NCBI RefSeq assembly: GCF_015476335.1
Contig: NZ_JADAQY010000006.1
Location: 1-36,721, forward strand
Direction: 5' to 3'
DNA from: Rickettsia endosymbiont of Cardiosporidium cionae
GTDB lineage: Bacteria; Pseudomonadota; Alphaproteobacteria; Rickettsiales; Rickettsiaceae
Length of the DNA: 36,721 nt
The translations under genes and the position numbers were made by a program. Below the pieces are notes generated by a model. It had not been told where the DNA came from, made no database searches, and saw only the letters and a program-made list of their open reading frames with translations. Below, one piece after another: positions 26,861-36,721 of this stretch; within the stretch, counting starts at the first letter, position 1, and each line of letters opens with the position of its first letter.

Positions 26861-27556
26861 TCACTTAATACAATAACCCACACCACGTATAGTATGGAGT
26901 ACATCTTCACCTGATTTATTTAAAGCAGATCTAATTCTATTAACATGCACATCTACTGTACGGTTTTTTATAACGTGACCTATACCCCATACATAATTTA
27001 TTATCTGGTCTCTTGAACAAGCTTGATTAGCATTCTCTAGTAAAAACTGCAAGATTTTACATTCAATGGGCCCTAAATGTATTTCTTGATCATTATGAAA
27101 AACCCTATATGTAGCAATATCTATACTGGTAGATTTATACCTTAAAATTCTATCTTGACACACAGGTTTAGACCTTCTAAACAGATTGCGTATATTAGTC
27201 ATCAACAATGTTAGATCAAACGGCTTTAACATTGTAATAACAAAATTATCTAAATAATCCATATTATGTAATTTTTTTAATGATTCTGTATTGTCAAAAA
27301 GAAAAATCATAGGTAATTTATTGTTCTTAGATTTGCTACGCAGTATCTGCACAAATTCTACTAAAGGAGCATCACTAGTATTAGCGCTAACAATTGCCAT
27401 ATGAAATTTATAAATTTCCGAAAGAATCAAAGATTCCTCTACAGAGGTAGCTCTTACTACATTAAACCAATATCTCTCTATAGTATTAGCTAAACTTGTA
27501 TTCTCTTTTACATCTGAAATAATTATTAAAATCCTTGGTGGTAACTTATATGACAC
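26861..27556 (-). CDS. OmpR/PhoB-family response regulator with degenerate receiver
   Basis: The 231-residue protein has an N-terminal receiver-like domain (about 1-120) and a C-terminal winged-helix DNA-binding domain (about 140-231). The latter is canonical: LGPIECKILQFLLENANQACSRDQIINYVWG ... TVDVHVNRIRSALNK ... TIRGVGYCIK. The receiver has lost the phosphorylation chemistry. Aligned with PhoB, the acidic pair reads Ile-Ser, the phospho-acceptor Asp is Ser57 (MAIVSANTS) and the switch Thr is Phe. Only the lysine (Lys111 in MLKPFD) is kept. It is therefore probably regulated without phosphorylation. No histidine kinase is adjacent. It is divergent from rpsF and convergent with the aminotransferase gene. 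Targets are unknown. Confidence 0.85.
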   Translation of the reverse strand: MSYKLPPRILIIISDVKENTSLANTIERYWFNVVRATSVEESLILSEIYKFHMAIVSANTSDAPLVEFVQILRSKSKNNKLPMIFLFDNTESLKKLHNMDYLDNFVITMLKPFDLTLLMTNIRNLFRRSKPVCQDRILRYKSTSIDIATYRVFHNDQEIHLGPIECKILQFLLENANQACSRDQIINYVWGIGHVIKNRTVDVHVNRIRSALNKSGEDVLHTIRGVGYCIK

Positions 27557-27858
27557 AATGAATACAATTTATATTAATCTTATCAATTTTCAAAATTTGC
27601 GATCAATAACATAAATTATATAGAATATTTTAAATTATAAAAACAAAAATGATAAATTTTTATACAGTTATTTTAAAATATTTAATTTTTATGTTATTTT
27701 TTGCAACTGGATTATTTTTATAAAGCAGTAATTAATCGGTAATAAACTATAAAATATACTTGAATTACATAACATAAATATGTTATACATGGCTCGTGAG
27801 TGAAGGATCACAAAAAAACCACTAATAAATATTTCAGTCTACAGTATTAGCTAATAAC
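27557..27858. other. Divergent intergenic region response regulator / rpsF
   Basis: No gene is seen in these 302 bases. The rpsF-proximal part has a promoter with an inverted repeat in its spacer (listed separately), followed by a leader of about 60 bases that contains GTGA/TCAC complementary segments near 27797-27812. The other half is AT-only sequence with no feature I can support. Confidence 0.5.
27760..27789 (+). promoter_or_regulatory. rpsF promoter with inverted repeat
   Basis: TTGAAT (27760-27765), an 18-base spacer and TATACA (27784-27789) form a plausible promoter. A perfect inverted repeat, ATAACATA (27769-27776) and TATGTTAT (27779-27786), covers the spacer and the start of the -10 box, as an operator would. 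The transcript would begin near 27796. Confidence 0.45.
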
Positions 27859-28245
27859 ATGTTAAATTATGAATTGGTGATAATTACCCGTCAGGATATC
27901 GTATTATCAGAGTTAAACAAACTTATAGAAAGTCTAGTGTCATTTGTTATAGAAAATAGCGCTAAAGTTACATTAAAGGAATATTGGGGCATCAGATCTT
28001 TAGCTTATGAAATCAATAAGAATAAAAAGGCCCATTATCATTTACTAGGGCTACAGCTAAGAAATGTTGACCTACTAAAAAACTTTATACCAAAACTCAG
28101 ATCGAACCAGGATGTCATAAGATATAATCTTATCAGGGTCAATGAAATTAATAAATCGTCATTATGTGTAGAAGACACAAACGAAGGTAATGAAGATAAC
28201 CAAAATAATGGTGCAAGATCTGCTTCAAAAACATCAAATAAGTAG
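27859..28245 (+). CDS. rpsF: 30S ribosomal protein S6
   Basis: S6 sits on the small-subunit platform and binds S18. The 128-residue protein has the family start YELVIITRQDIVLSELNKLIESL, then the block VTLKEYWGIRSLAYEINKNKKAHYHLLGLQ and NQDVIRYNLIRVNE. It ends in an acidic, Asn-rich tail, as in other alphaproteobacterial S6 proteins. No clear Shine-Dalgarno site is seen; TTAGCTAA precedes the ATG. rpsR follows after an unusually long 190-239 base gap that contains its own promoter. Confidence 0.95.
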   Translation: MLNYELVIITRQDIVLSELNKLIESLVSFVIENSAKVTLKEYWGIRSLAYEINKNKKAHYHLLGLQLRNVDLLKNFIPKLRSNQDVIRYNLIRVNEINKSSLCVEDTNEGNEDNQNNGARSASKTSNK

Positions 28246-28357
28246 ATAGCACACATCCCTAAGCAAATTAGATGTAGTCGTATTAATAAAAATATATAAG
28301 AATCACTTTTAATACTATAGAATATTATAAAAATTGCTGTATTGGCTTCAATTTTCA

Positions 28358-28386
28358 TTGACCATGTCATGTATTTAATGTAGTAT
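28358..28386 (+). promoter_or_regulatory. Promoter of rpsR
   Basis: TTGACC (28358-28363), an exact 17-base spacer and TAGTAT (28381-28386) give a good sigma-70 promoter inside the rpsF-rpsR gap. A perfect 12-base palindrome TGTATTAATACA lies just downstream of the expected start (28403-28414). Confidence 0.5.
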
Positions 28387-28483
28387 CTGTGGGCGCAAGG
28401 TTTGTATTAATACATATCAACTTGTTAGTTGAGTAATGTTGCAAACATGTGTTATATTACGTAATTTATTAAAATTAAATAGC

Positions 28484-28789
28484 ATGTATAGTGTTGGTGA
28501 AAAAAAAATAGATCCTAAAAATTATAAACCGGGAGTAATTGATACCAATAATATCTATAGTTCCAAAATGTTCTTCAAAAAAAAGCAGTATTGTCCTTTA
28601 TGTGAAGCCAAAGTTGTAAAAATAGATTATAAAGATATAGATTTATTAAAGAGATTTATCTCTGAAGGTGGCAGAATGCTCCCTAGTAGAATTACCAACA
28701 TATGTTCAACACATCAACGTAAGTTAAAAAAGTCAATAAAATTAAGCAGAATGATTGCATTGTTACCTTTTGTTACCCAAATGCAATAA
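28484..28789 (+). CDS. rpsR: 30S ribosomal protein S18
   Basis: S18 pairs with S6 on the 30S platform. The core is clear: FFKKKQYCPLCEAKVVKIDYKDIDLLKRFISEGGRMLPSRITNICSTHQRKLKKSIKLSRMIALLPFV, matching S18 from end to end. I place the start at ATG 28484 (101 residues) because its basic, disordered beginning (MYSVGEKKIDPKNYK) is like other S18 proteins. An ATG at 28436 would add 16 mostly hydrophobic residues and cannot be excluded; it has a poorly spaced TTGAG before it. The CPLC pair recalls zinc-binding S18 forms. rplI, which commonly follows rpsR, is not here. Confidence 0.93.
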   Translation: MYSVGEKKIDPKNYKPGVIDTNNIYSSKMFFKKKQYCPLCEAKVVKIDYKDIDLLKRFISEGGRMLPSRITNICSTHQRKLKKSIKLSRMIALLPFVTQMQ

Positions 28790-28990
28790 ATCAAATACAA
28801 AATAAAAATTCATAACACCTCTAGTATATTAACATGCGTTGTTGAAACATAGGTTTAATTTCAGTAGATGTTGAGGTTGTCACAATAAATAGTACTGCTT
28901 AAGTTTTCTAAATAGAATAGTAATTAATTTTCATATCTCTAGATAATATATGTTTTTTGCATTTTTTTTGTAGAATATTCATGTATTAAT

Positions 28991-29018
28991 TTGTACAATA
29001 TTTATTGTGTTGTATTAT
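28991..29018 (+). promoter_or_regulatory. Candidate promoter of the transhydrogenase subunit gene
   Basis: TTGTAC (28991-28996), a 16-base spacer and TATTAT (29013-29018) lie 60 bases upstream of the next start codon. The surrounding 289-base gap (28790-29078) has no gene and no rplI remnant that I can see. Confidence 0.4.
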
Positions 29019-29078
29019 ACTGCAACATGTTTATGAGTAATTTAGTAATAGCATAAGTTCTCAAAAGGTTATAAAGTC

Positions 29079-29426
29079 ATGTTACAAACATTGCATATAC
29101 CAGAGGTTAGTAATATTCTTGAGGGGGATATTGTATCAGAATTTCCTATCATAAACTTACTGACGATATTTTTATTGTCTTGTTTTGTAGGATATTATGT
29201 AGTACTCAAAGTAACCCCTGCACTACATACAGCGTTAATATCTATCACTAATGCTATATCAGGTATAATCATCCTAGCAGGGATGATAACAATTGCTGGC
29301 AGTCACTTTAATGTTTCAAGCATTTCTTTGCTACTAAGTTTTATATCAATATTTTTAGCTGCAATTAATATATTTGGTGGTATAATCCTAACGATACGTA
29401 TGATTAAAATGTTCAACAAAAAATGA
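29079..29426 (+). CDS. pntAB: NAD(P) transhydrogenase alpha-2 (small membrane) subunit
   Basis: This is the small membrane part of the proton-translocating transhydrogenase, which makes NADPH from NADH using the proton gradient. The 115-residue protein has about three or four membrane helices and the signature CFVGYYVVLKVTPALHTALISITNAISGIIIL, nearly that of PntA C-terminal domains. The gene encodes only this segment, as in bacteria with a three-gene transhydrogenase; the NAD-binding alpha-1 and the beta subunits are not in the window. It has AAGG thirteen bases upstream and its own candidate promoter. The hpf gene follows after 56 bases. Confidence 0.88.
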   Translation: MLQTLHIPEVSNILEGDIVSEFPIINLLTIFLLSCFVGYYVVLKVTPALHTALISITNAISGIIILAGMITIAGSHFNVSSISLLLSFISIFLAAINIFGGIILTIRMIKMFNKK

Positions 29427-29482
29427 GGTATAGTTGATATTTAAAAGTTATTTTATAAATATATATTAAACGAGGTACTGAG

Positions 29483-29818
29483 ATGGCTTTATGTATTCAT
29501 AGTAAAAATATCCAAATAACTGAACAATTTGTTAAATACATCAATGATAAATTAAACAAGATGTTTAATAAATACTCAATCAAAACTCTAGATACAGATG
29601 TCAGATTTAGTATGAAGCATAATCTGTATTCCTGTAATGTAATAATACATACTATGAATAATAGTAATAAAATTTTTAACCACACAAACCCTGGGAAAGA
29701 TATAAAAACTGTATTCAATAGAAATCTAAGTAGGATTAAGAGGCAATTCGTTAGAGGTCATTCTAAAATATGTAAATCTTACACAAGATATAGAAAGAGT
29801 GTTGCCCACAATAATTAA
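29483..29818 (+). CDS. hpf: Short ribosome hibernation-promoting factor (HPF/RaiA family)
   Basis: HPF binds the 30S decoding region and silences idle ribosomes. The 111-residue protein fits the short form: it starts LCIHSKNIQITEQFVKYINDKLNKMF, continues with a beta strand region (DVRFSMKHNLYSCNVIIHT) and a second helix (IKTVFNRNLSRIKRQFVRGHSKI) rich in basic residues. It lacks the C-terminal dimerisation domain of long HPF. A strong ribosome-binding site GAGGT lies about seven bases before the ATG, one of the best in the window. Family match is moderate because of the AT-driven divergence. Confidence 0.75.
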   Translation: MALCIHSKNIQITEQFVKYINDKLNKMFNKYSIKTLDTDVRFSMKHNLYSCNVIIHTMNNSNKIFNHTNPGKDIKTVFNRNLSRIKRQFVRGHSKICKSYTRYRKSVAHNN

Positions 29819-29982
29819 TTGAAATAATAGATATCATTAGCTATTGGATATTATACAAAAATGTAAGGCTAACCTTAGTTGTTCACTATAAGATATGATA
29901 TAATTGATACGCTTAATCAGGTTACGCCTTGCGTCAATAATATCAGATATACTAAAATAATACGAAGAAGGTTATAATAAAA

Positions 29983-30570
29983 ATGACAAATGTTACCAGT
30001 AAAGAATGCCTTAGATCATCTATCATTGAACAACGTAAATCTTTTGATGTACAAGATTATATTTTGTCAAATAACCAGATACACAGTAACATATCAAAAA
30101 TAATTATAAAAATAAGTAAAAAATATAAGAGGAACGAATCAAAAAAATGTAATCTTGGTATATATTATCCTCTAAAAGGAGAACCAGATTTAACTAAACT
30201 ATATCTGTTAGAAGATTTTAAAATAGCATTGCCTAAAATTGTTAACTCGAAAATGCTTATGATACAATTGAAATCTGAAAGCATCTTGGAACAAAATAAA
30301 CCCTATAATATATTATCTCCTAGATCTGGCCAAGAGATTATACCTGATATATTGGTATTACCTGGGTTAGCATTTAGTATAAGAGGGTACAGATTAGGGT
30401 TCGGATCAGCTCACTATGATAAATACATAGCAAATCTTAAATTAGAAAAACAAAATATTACTGTTATCGGAGTATGTTTTCATGAAATGCTTCTTGAAAA
30501 ATTCAACCACGAAACACATGATATCATGTGTGACTTAATCATTACAGATAAAACTATCATTAAGTATTAA
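29983..30570 (+). CDS. fau: 5-formyltetrahydrofolate cyclo-ligase
   Basis: This enzyme converts 5-formyl-THF to 5,10-methenyl-THF with ATP, recovering folate trapped as the 5-formyl form, a side product of GlyA. The 195-residue protein has the N-terminal KECLRSSIIEQRKSF block, the YYPLKGEPDL segment, and the key motif PGLAFSIRGYRLGFGSAHYDKYI (family PGxAFDxxGxRLGxGxGxYD). The C-terminal ETHDIMCDLIITDK matches ExHDxxxDxIIT. The motif reads GFGSAHYD where most members have GYGGGYYD. Its TAA overlaps the ATG of the next gene by one base (TAATG), indicating translational coupling. Confidence 0.88.
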   Translation: MTNVTSKECLRSSIIEQRKSFDVQDYILSNNQIHSNISKIIIKISKKYKRNESKKCNLGIYYPLKGEPDLTKLYLLEDFKIALPKIVNSKMLMIQLKSESILEQNKPYNILSPRSGQEIIPDILVLPGLAFSIRGYRLGFGSAHYDKYIANLKLEKQNITVIGVCFHEMLLEKFNHETHDIMCDLIITDKTIIKY

Positions 30571-31157
30571 TGGATATTGGTATTATAAATTTAAATTTTT
30601 TTGATGTCATAAATATCATTATTATTGGTTTTTGTTCCATTATGGGGCTGTATAAAGGATGTATCAATATTACTCTAGAAATTATAGGGTTACTGCTGAC
30701 AATAATCTTAATCATAATGCTTTACCCCTATATCTATGATTTTACATCTATGTACATAACAAATAACATGTATACAACGATCATCACATATATTATAACA
30801 TATGTGATATTTGCACTGGTATATATGTTAATTCTAACAAAGGTAATGTCCTTAATAAAGAACACTCAATTCGGTACTATAAATGTGATACTAGGGTTTA
30901 AAATAGGGCTATTAAAATCAATATTGATAATAATTTCAATCCTAATAATATCTATAATGCTACATGCTAAGCAATATCCAACGACAGTAAAAAAACATAT
31001 ACAATCTACTACAATAGAAGACTACCCAGCATGGATAAAAAATTCTAAAACCATAGAATATCTACATCCGATACTCCAAACTATAGTGAAACCAATACCC
31101 TCTTATATAATAGAAAAACTTAATTTTTTTGCTAATGATAATGATATTAGAGAATAA
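30570..31157 (+). CDS. CvpA family membrane protein
   Basis: This 195-residue protein has four hydrophobic helices in the first 130 residues. It matches the CvpA/colicin V production family: an N-terminal DVINIIIIGFCSIMGLYKGCINITLEIIGLLL (family: ...GxxxGxxxExxxLxG) and INVILGFKIGLLKSILIIISILI. The C-terminal 60 residues are soluble. The family is linked to envelope stress tolerance, but its mechanism is unsettled. It is translationally coupled to fau upstream (TAATG). A 143-base gap separates it from tatC. Confidence 0.75.
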   Translation: MDIGIINLNFFDVINIIIIGFCSIMGLYKGCINITLEIIGLLLTIILIIMLYPYIYDFTSMYITNNMYTTIITYIITYVIFALVYMLILTKVMSLIKNTQFGTINVILGFKIGLLKSILIIISILIISIMLHAKQYPTTVKKHIQSTTIEDYPAWIKNSKTIEYLHPILQTIVKPIPSYIIEKLNFFANDNDIRE

Positions 31158-31300
31158 ATTAAGAAATAATAACAAACATGCAGAATATTATGGATTCAAA
31201 AATTCTGGATATTAACTATAAATCTTGATTTAAAACTTGAAAAATACATATTTTAATCACATAATGACGACTGGTATTATCGATTAGTACAATTAATAAA

Positions 31301-32038
31301 ATGAAAACATTATCAGTACAAGAACATTTTCGGGAATTACAATATAGAATAAAAAAAACACTCACATTTTTTGTGCTAGCTTTTTTAGTCAGTTACTGTT
31401 ACAAATATGAAATATACAACTTTATACTACAACCGCTAGTAAAGGTTAACAATGGTGAATTCAGGAAGATAATATACACTGACCTTACTGAAGCATTTTT
31501 TAGTTATCTAAAACTTAGTGCCTGTAGCGCTCTGATCTTCAGTATACCAGTAATCAACTGGCAGCTATATCGCTTCATATTACCCGGGCTATTAAATTTT
31601 GAAAGAAAAATTGCAGTATTTTTGCTCACTATAGCTCCTATATTATTTTTATTAGGATTTGTCTTTGTATATTACTATGCTATGCCTAATGCATGGAATT
31701 TTTTTATAAGTTTCGAACATGCAAAAAATACTGTTGTGCCATTGATGTTAGAAGCAAAAATTAGTGAATATATAAATTTAACTATTCAATTTATTATAGC
31801 ATTTGGAGTAGCATTTCAACTACCTATTATAATGGTTATTTTAAAATTATTGAACATAATTAATGCAGCCAGCTTAATAAAACACAGAAGAATAGCTATT
31901 GTAATAAACTTTATTATAGCAGCGATACTCACTCCTCCAGATATATTAAGCCAATTTTTATTAGCAATCCCTATGATATCGCTATATGAATTATCTATTT
32001 TAATTTTTAAATTCTTAGAGAAACACAATAAATGCTAG
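31301..32038 (+). CDS. tatC: Sec-independent protein translocase TatC
   Basis: TatC is the receptor for twin-arginine signal peptides and exports folded proteins. The 245-residue protein has six membrane helices and the family start VQEHFRELQYRIKKT. Next come DLTEAFFSYLKLSACSALIFSIP with the conserved Glu, WQLYRFILPGLLNFERK, FGVAFQLPIIMV and the C-terminal RRIAIVINFIIAAILTPPDILSQFLLAIPMISLYELSI. tatA/tatB are not in the window. Its last 7 bases overlap the serS start (ATGCTAG), so the two are coupled. The cytochrome b and Fe-S subunits of respiration are likely clients; that is inferred. Confidence 0.95.
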   Translation: MKTLSVQEHFRELQYRIKKTLTFFVLAFLVSYCYKYEIYNFILQPLVKVNNGEFRKIIYTDLTEAFFSYLKLSACSALIFSIPVINWQLYRFILPGLLNFERKIAVFLLTIAPILFLLGFVFVYYYAMPNAWNFFISFEHAKNTVVPLMLEAKISEYINLTIQFIIAFGVAFQLPIIMVILKLLNIINAASLIKHRRIAIVINFIIAAILTPPDILSQFLLAIPMISLYELSILIFKFLEKHNKC

Positions 32039-33306
32039 ACATAAAGTGGATTAAAGAAAATAAGCAAAAGTTTATTATTTTACTTCAAAAAAGAAATATC
32101 GAAATTAATATCGAAGCACTTATAGAGCTTGATACAGAAAGGAGAAAATTGCTAACTCTGATTCAGCGCTTTCAGCATTCAAAGAATCTTAAATCCAAAT
32201 TACTAAGCAAAATGCGCGGTACTACAAATAGGGAGTTAGCTGATATTAAACGAGATATAGAACATATCAGTGATAAACTCAGTGAGCTCGAAAATACTAG
32301 CAGTAACTGTAATAAAAAAATTCAATCCTTAATGGATGTTATTCCCAATATATTAGATGATGATTTAATGAATGATCAATTTAGTAATCAAAGCAAATTG
32401 ATAAAGAAATCATCGAATTTTACAACTAGCTATTTTAATACAGAACATCACAAAATTGCGCTTGAATTGGGCATGATAGATTATAAACAAACTGCTATAT
32501 TTTCGGGTAGTAGATTTGTCACACTAAAAAATCAGCTTGCACAATTATCAAGAGCACTAATAAATTTTATGCTAGATACCCATACAAATGAGAATAAATT
32601 TGAAGAAATCTCACCCCCTGTATTAGTGAAAAATTTAGCAATGTATAATGCCGGCCAGCTACCAAAATTTGATTCTGATTCTTACTTAACAAATGATAAC
32701 AAATTAAGGTTAATACCTACAGGAGAAGTCCCATTGTTAAATATGGTAGCAGGTTTAATATTTAAAAAAGAAGAACTACCCATAAGATATGTTGCTTACA
32801 CTGAATGTTTCAGATTAGAAGCAGGTAGCGCAGGGAAGGATACTAAAGGAATGATGCGCAATCATCAATTTGCTAAAGTAGAATTAGTGAGTATCACCAT
32901 TCAAGAAGAATCTCATATAGAACATGAATATATACTAAATTCTGCTGAAGAAATATTAAAAAGATTAGAATTACCATATCAAATAATAAGGCTAAGCTCA
33001 GAAGATACTGCCTTCACTGCATCAAAAACATATGATTTAGAAGTATGGTTCCCTAGTCAAAATAAATATAGAGAGGTATCAAGTGTTTCTAATTGTCTGG
33101 ATTTTCAAGCAAGAAGAATGTTAACAAAATATAAGGATAATCAATCTACAAAATTTGTACATACGTTAAATGGTTCTGGCTTGGCTATAGGTAGAATTAT
33201 TGCTGCAATATTGGAAAATTATCAAAATTCTGATGGATCTATAACAATACCTGAAGCTCTTAAACCATATATGAAGTATAAAAATAAAATTTCTTTAGAT
33301 ATATAA
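32032..33306 (+). CDS. serS: Seryl-tRNA synthetase
   Basis: SerRS charges tRNA-Ser with serine. The 424-residue protein starts MLDIKWIKENKQKF and has the long antiparallel coiled-coil arm (about residues 30-105) that grips the tRNA variable arm. Class II catalytic motifs follow: EEISPPVLV (motif 1 region), LIPTGEVPLLNM, FRLEAGSAGKDTKGMMRNHQFAKVELV (motif 2), VSSVSNCLDFQARR, and GSGLAIGRIIAAILENYQ (motif 3). All key residues appear present. It overlaps tatC by 7 bases, a known pairing in alphaproteobacteria. ruvX follows after 44 bases. Confidence 0.96.
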   Translation: MLDIKWIKENKQKFIILLQKRNIEINIEALIELDTERRKLLTLIQRFQHSKNLKSKLLSKMRGTTNRELADIKRDIEHISDKLSELENTSSNCNKKIQSLMDVIPNILDDDLMNDQFSNQSKLIKKSSNFTTSYFNTEHHKIALELGMIDYKQTAIFSGSRFVTLKNQLAQLSRALINFMLDTHTNENKFEEISPPVLVKNLAMYNAGQLPKFDSDSYLTNDNKLRLIPTGEVPLLNMVAGLIFKKEELPIRYVAYTECFRLEAGSAGKDTKGMMRNHQFAKVELVSITIQEESHIEHEYILNSAEEILKRLELPYQIIRLSSEDTAFTASKTYDLEVWFPSQNKYREVSSVSNCLDFQARRMLTKYKDNQSTKFVHTLNGSGLAIGRIIAAILENYQNSDGSITIPEALKPYMKYKNKISLDI

Positions 33307-33350
33307 TGCATTAGTCATTAATGCTATTGAAAGACTAATACAAAGATAAC

Positions 33351-33839
33351 ATGGTAATTGATGATATTGATACATTCTTAGAACATCTTATCGTAGGTAA
33401 ACCAATACTCGGAATAGATTATGGAACTTCCTATATAGGGGTAGCTATTTCGAGCCTAAACCACAATATTGCAATGCCTCTCAAGTTATTACAATGTAAT
33501 AAAAAACAATTGCAACTAAAATCTATTTTGTCAATCATATCAGAGCATAAAATATGTGCTATTGTAATGGGTATGCCAATAAATAAAGATGCATCTCGCA
33601 GTAACCAGACAAACATCACTGTAGAATTTACAAAAAATCTTGTTGAAAAAACAGATGTTCCAATATTCATGCAAGATGAAAGATATACGTCTATTACAGC
33701 AAATAAACTTATGTTTCCAGATACTATAAAACAAAAATCTAGTAGTAAAAAAAAATCTTCTTACAAAAAAAATGATGCCATAGCTGCTGCTATAATACTT
33801 GAAACAATATTAGCAATAAAAAAAATACGTCAAAAATAA
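33351..33839 (+). CDS. ruvX: RuvX/YqgF, pre-16S rRNA nuclease
   Basis: This RNase H-fold protein processes the 5' end of 16S rRNA and was earlier called a putative Holliday junction resolvase. The 162-residue protein has PILGIDYGTSYIGVAIS with the first catalytic Asp, IVMGMPINKD, PIFMQDERYTSITAN with Asp/Glu, and the C-terminal KNDAIAAAIILE with the last acidic residue. It is slightly longer than E. coli YqgF because of a Lys/Ser-rich insertion (SSSKKKSSYKK) before the last motif. It ends one base before the gyrB stop on the other strand (tail to tail). Confidence 0.92.
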   Translation: MVIDDIDTFLEHLIVGKPILGIDYGTSYIGVAISSLNHNIAMPLKLLQCNKKQLQLKSILSIISEHKICAIVMGMPINKDASRSNQTNITVEFTKNLVEKTDVPIFMQDERYTSITANKLMFPDTIKQKSSSKKKSSYKKNDAIAAAIILETILAIKKIRQK

Positions 33840-33840
33840 C

Positions 33841-36291
<2,451 letters not shown>

Positions 36292-36348
36292 TTAATTAAT
36301 TATTACCTTAGGTTAGTAGTGCTATAGTTTACACAACTCAATTGAGCT

Positions 36349-36486
36349 ATGAAATCTATGCTAACCAAAACAGTATACAATGATAATATTTATTTTAAAA
36401 GCAAGTTATTAGTTGCTAGCAAAACAGCTGAAAAATCAGTTACTGTAACTAAATATGTTAAATTATTGTATACAACACACAGCTAA
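36349..36486 (+). CDS. Doubtful 45-residue basic ORF divergent from gyrB
   Basis: The ATG at 36349 opens a 45-codon frame (MKSMLTKTVYNDNIYFKSKL ...) ending TAA at 36484-36486. The peptide is Lys/Thr-rich with no membrane helix or known motif. GAG stands too close to the ATG to be a good ribosome-binding site. It may be a chance frame or the start of a decayed gene whose remainder is the open frame from 36507. Confidence 0.2.
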   Translation: MKSMLTKTVYNDNIYFKSKLLVASKTAEKSVTVTKYVKLLYTTHS

Positions 36487-36506
36487 ATATATATCAACTA
36501 AAATAA

Positions 36507-36721
36507 ATACATAATATTACAGATAAAATATATCTACAAATCAATACAGATAGTAATAATTTACATAATATTAATTTACATAATATAATTAGCAGTTATA
36601 AAAACTTTATTGAAAAGCAAACTCTGAGCTCATTTAAAGATAATATAATAGCAGAATCTACATCACATGCTACGTTCGATAATATATATACAGAATTTAT
36701 AATAGAAAAAATAAAAAATAC
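36507..36721 (+). pseudogene. Start-less open frame running off the window (doubtful)
   Basis: After TAA at 36504-36506 the frame stays open for 71 codons to the edge. It has no ATG, GTG or TTG in frame. It encodes an Asn/Ile/Ser-rich peptide with a doubled NLHNI from a 15-base direct repeat (about 36561-36590). Two frames away lies the 45-residue ORF, so a frameshifted remnant is possible. More sequence to the right is needed to judge it. Confidence 0.2.

Overview
This is a strongly AT-rich stretch of about 36.7 kb (roughly 30% G+C by eye). It carries mostly single-copy housekeeping genes of a reduced alphaproteobacterial genome. The best fit is the order Rickettsiales, i.e. an obligate intracellular or otherwise host-bound bacterium. 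Supporting points are the short gene set, dnaG next to rpoD, glyA-nrdR-oligopeptidase B in a row, a cyanide-insensitive-oxidase type cytochrome bd, a lone ccmA, scattered Mla genes, a separate small transhydrogenase alpha-2 subunit, many low-SD starts and the frequent strand switching. I cannot place it at family level from the sequence alone.

Layout. 1-127: C-terminal end of a beta-barrel outer-membrane protein, followed by two large hairpins. 362-5275 (minus): dnaG-rpoD, and truA-dciA (primase, major sigma factor, pseudouridine synthase, helicase-loader-like protein). 5581-6057 (plus): greA with a clear promoter. 6394-10242 (minus): glyA-nrdR-oligopeptidase B. 10389-12041 (minus): yaaA and a YihY membrane protein. 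12156-14705 (minus): cydA-cydB plus an unannotated 42-codon DUF2474 protein overlapping the end of cydB, then tRNA-Ala(UGC). 15100-19220 (plus): ccmA, dnaK, dnaJ. 19215-23759 (minus): an orphan heme-copper-oxidase-like membrane protein, erpA, mlaE-mlaF, tRNA-Val(GAC) and dcd. 24015-25137: an orphan Lys/Asn-rich protein (plus) facing mlaA (minus). Upstream of mlaA is a 95-bp TAAC microsatellite. 25587-26786: aspartate aminotransferase. 26861-27556 (minus): a response regulator whose receiver has lost its phosphorylation site. 27859-33839 (plus): rpsF, rpsR, pntA alpha-2, short hpf, fau-cvpA, tatC-serS and ruvX, meeting gyrB (minus) tail to tail. The last 430 bases hold only weak or broken reading frames.

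Together the genes cover replication and transcription (dnaG, dciA, gyrB, rpoD, greA), translation (rpsF, rpsR, serS, two tRNAs, hpf, truA), folding and secretion (dnaK, dnaJ, tatC), respiration (cydAB, ccmA, heme-copper-like protein, transhydrogenase subunit), Fe-S assembly (erpA), one-carbon and nucleotide metabolism (glyA, fau, dcd, nrdR) and outer-membrane lipid asymmetry (mlaA, mlaE, mlaF).

I found no mobile element, CRISPR array, phage gene, toxin system or defence island, and no convincing new multi-gene system. The most interesting items are small: the DUF2474 protein, the orphan heme-copper protein with an incomplete copper site, the phosphorylation-dead response regulator, the TAAC tract in front of mlaA, and several precise inverted repeats placed on candidate promoters. 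All calls rest on reading motifs by eye; no database search was run.
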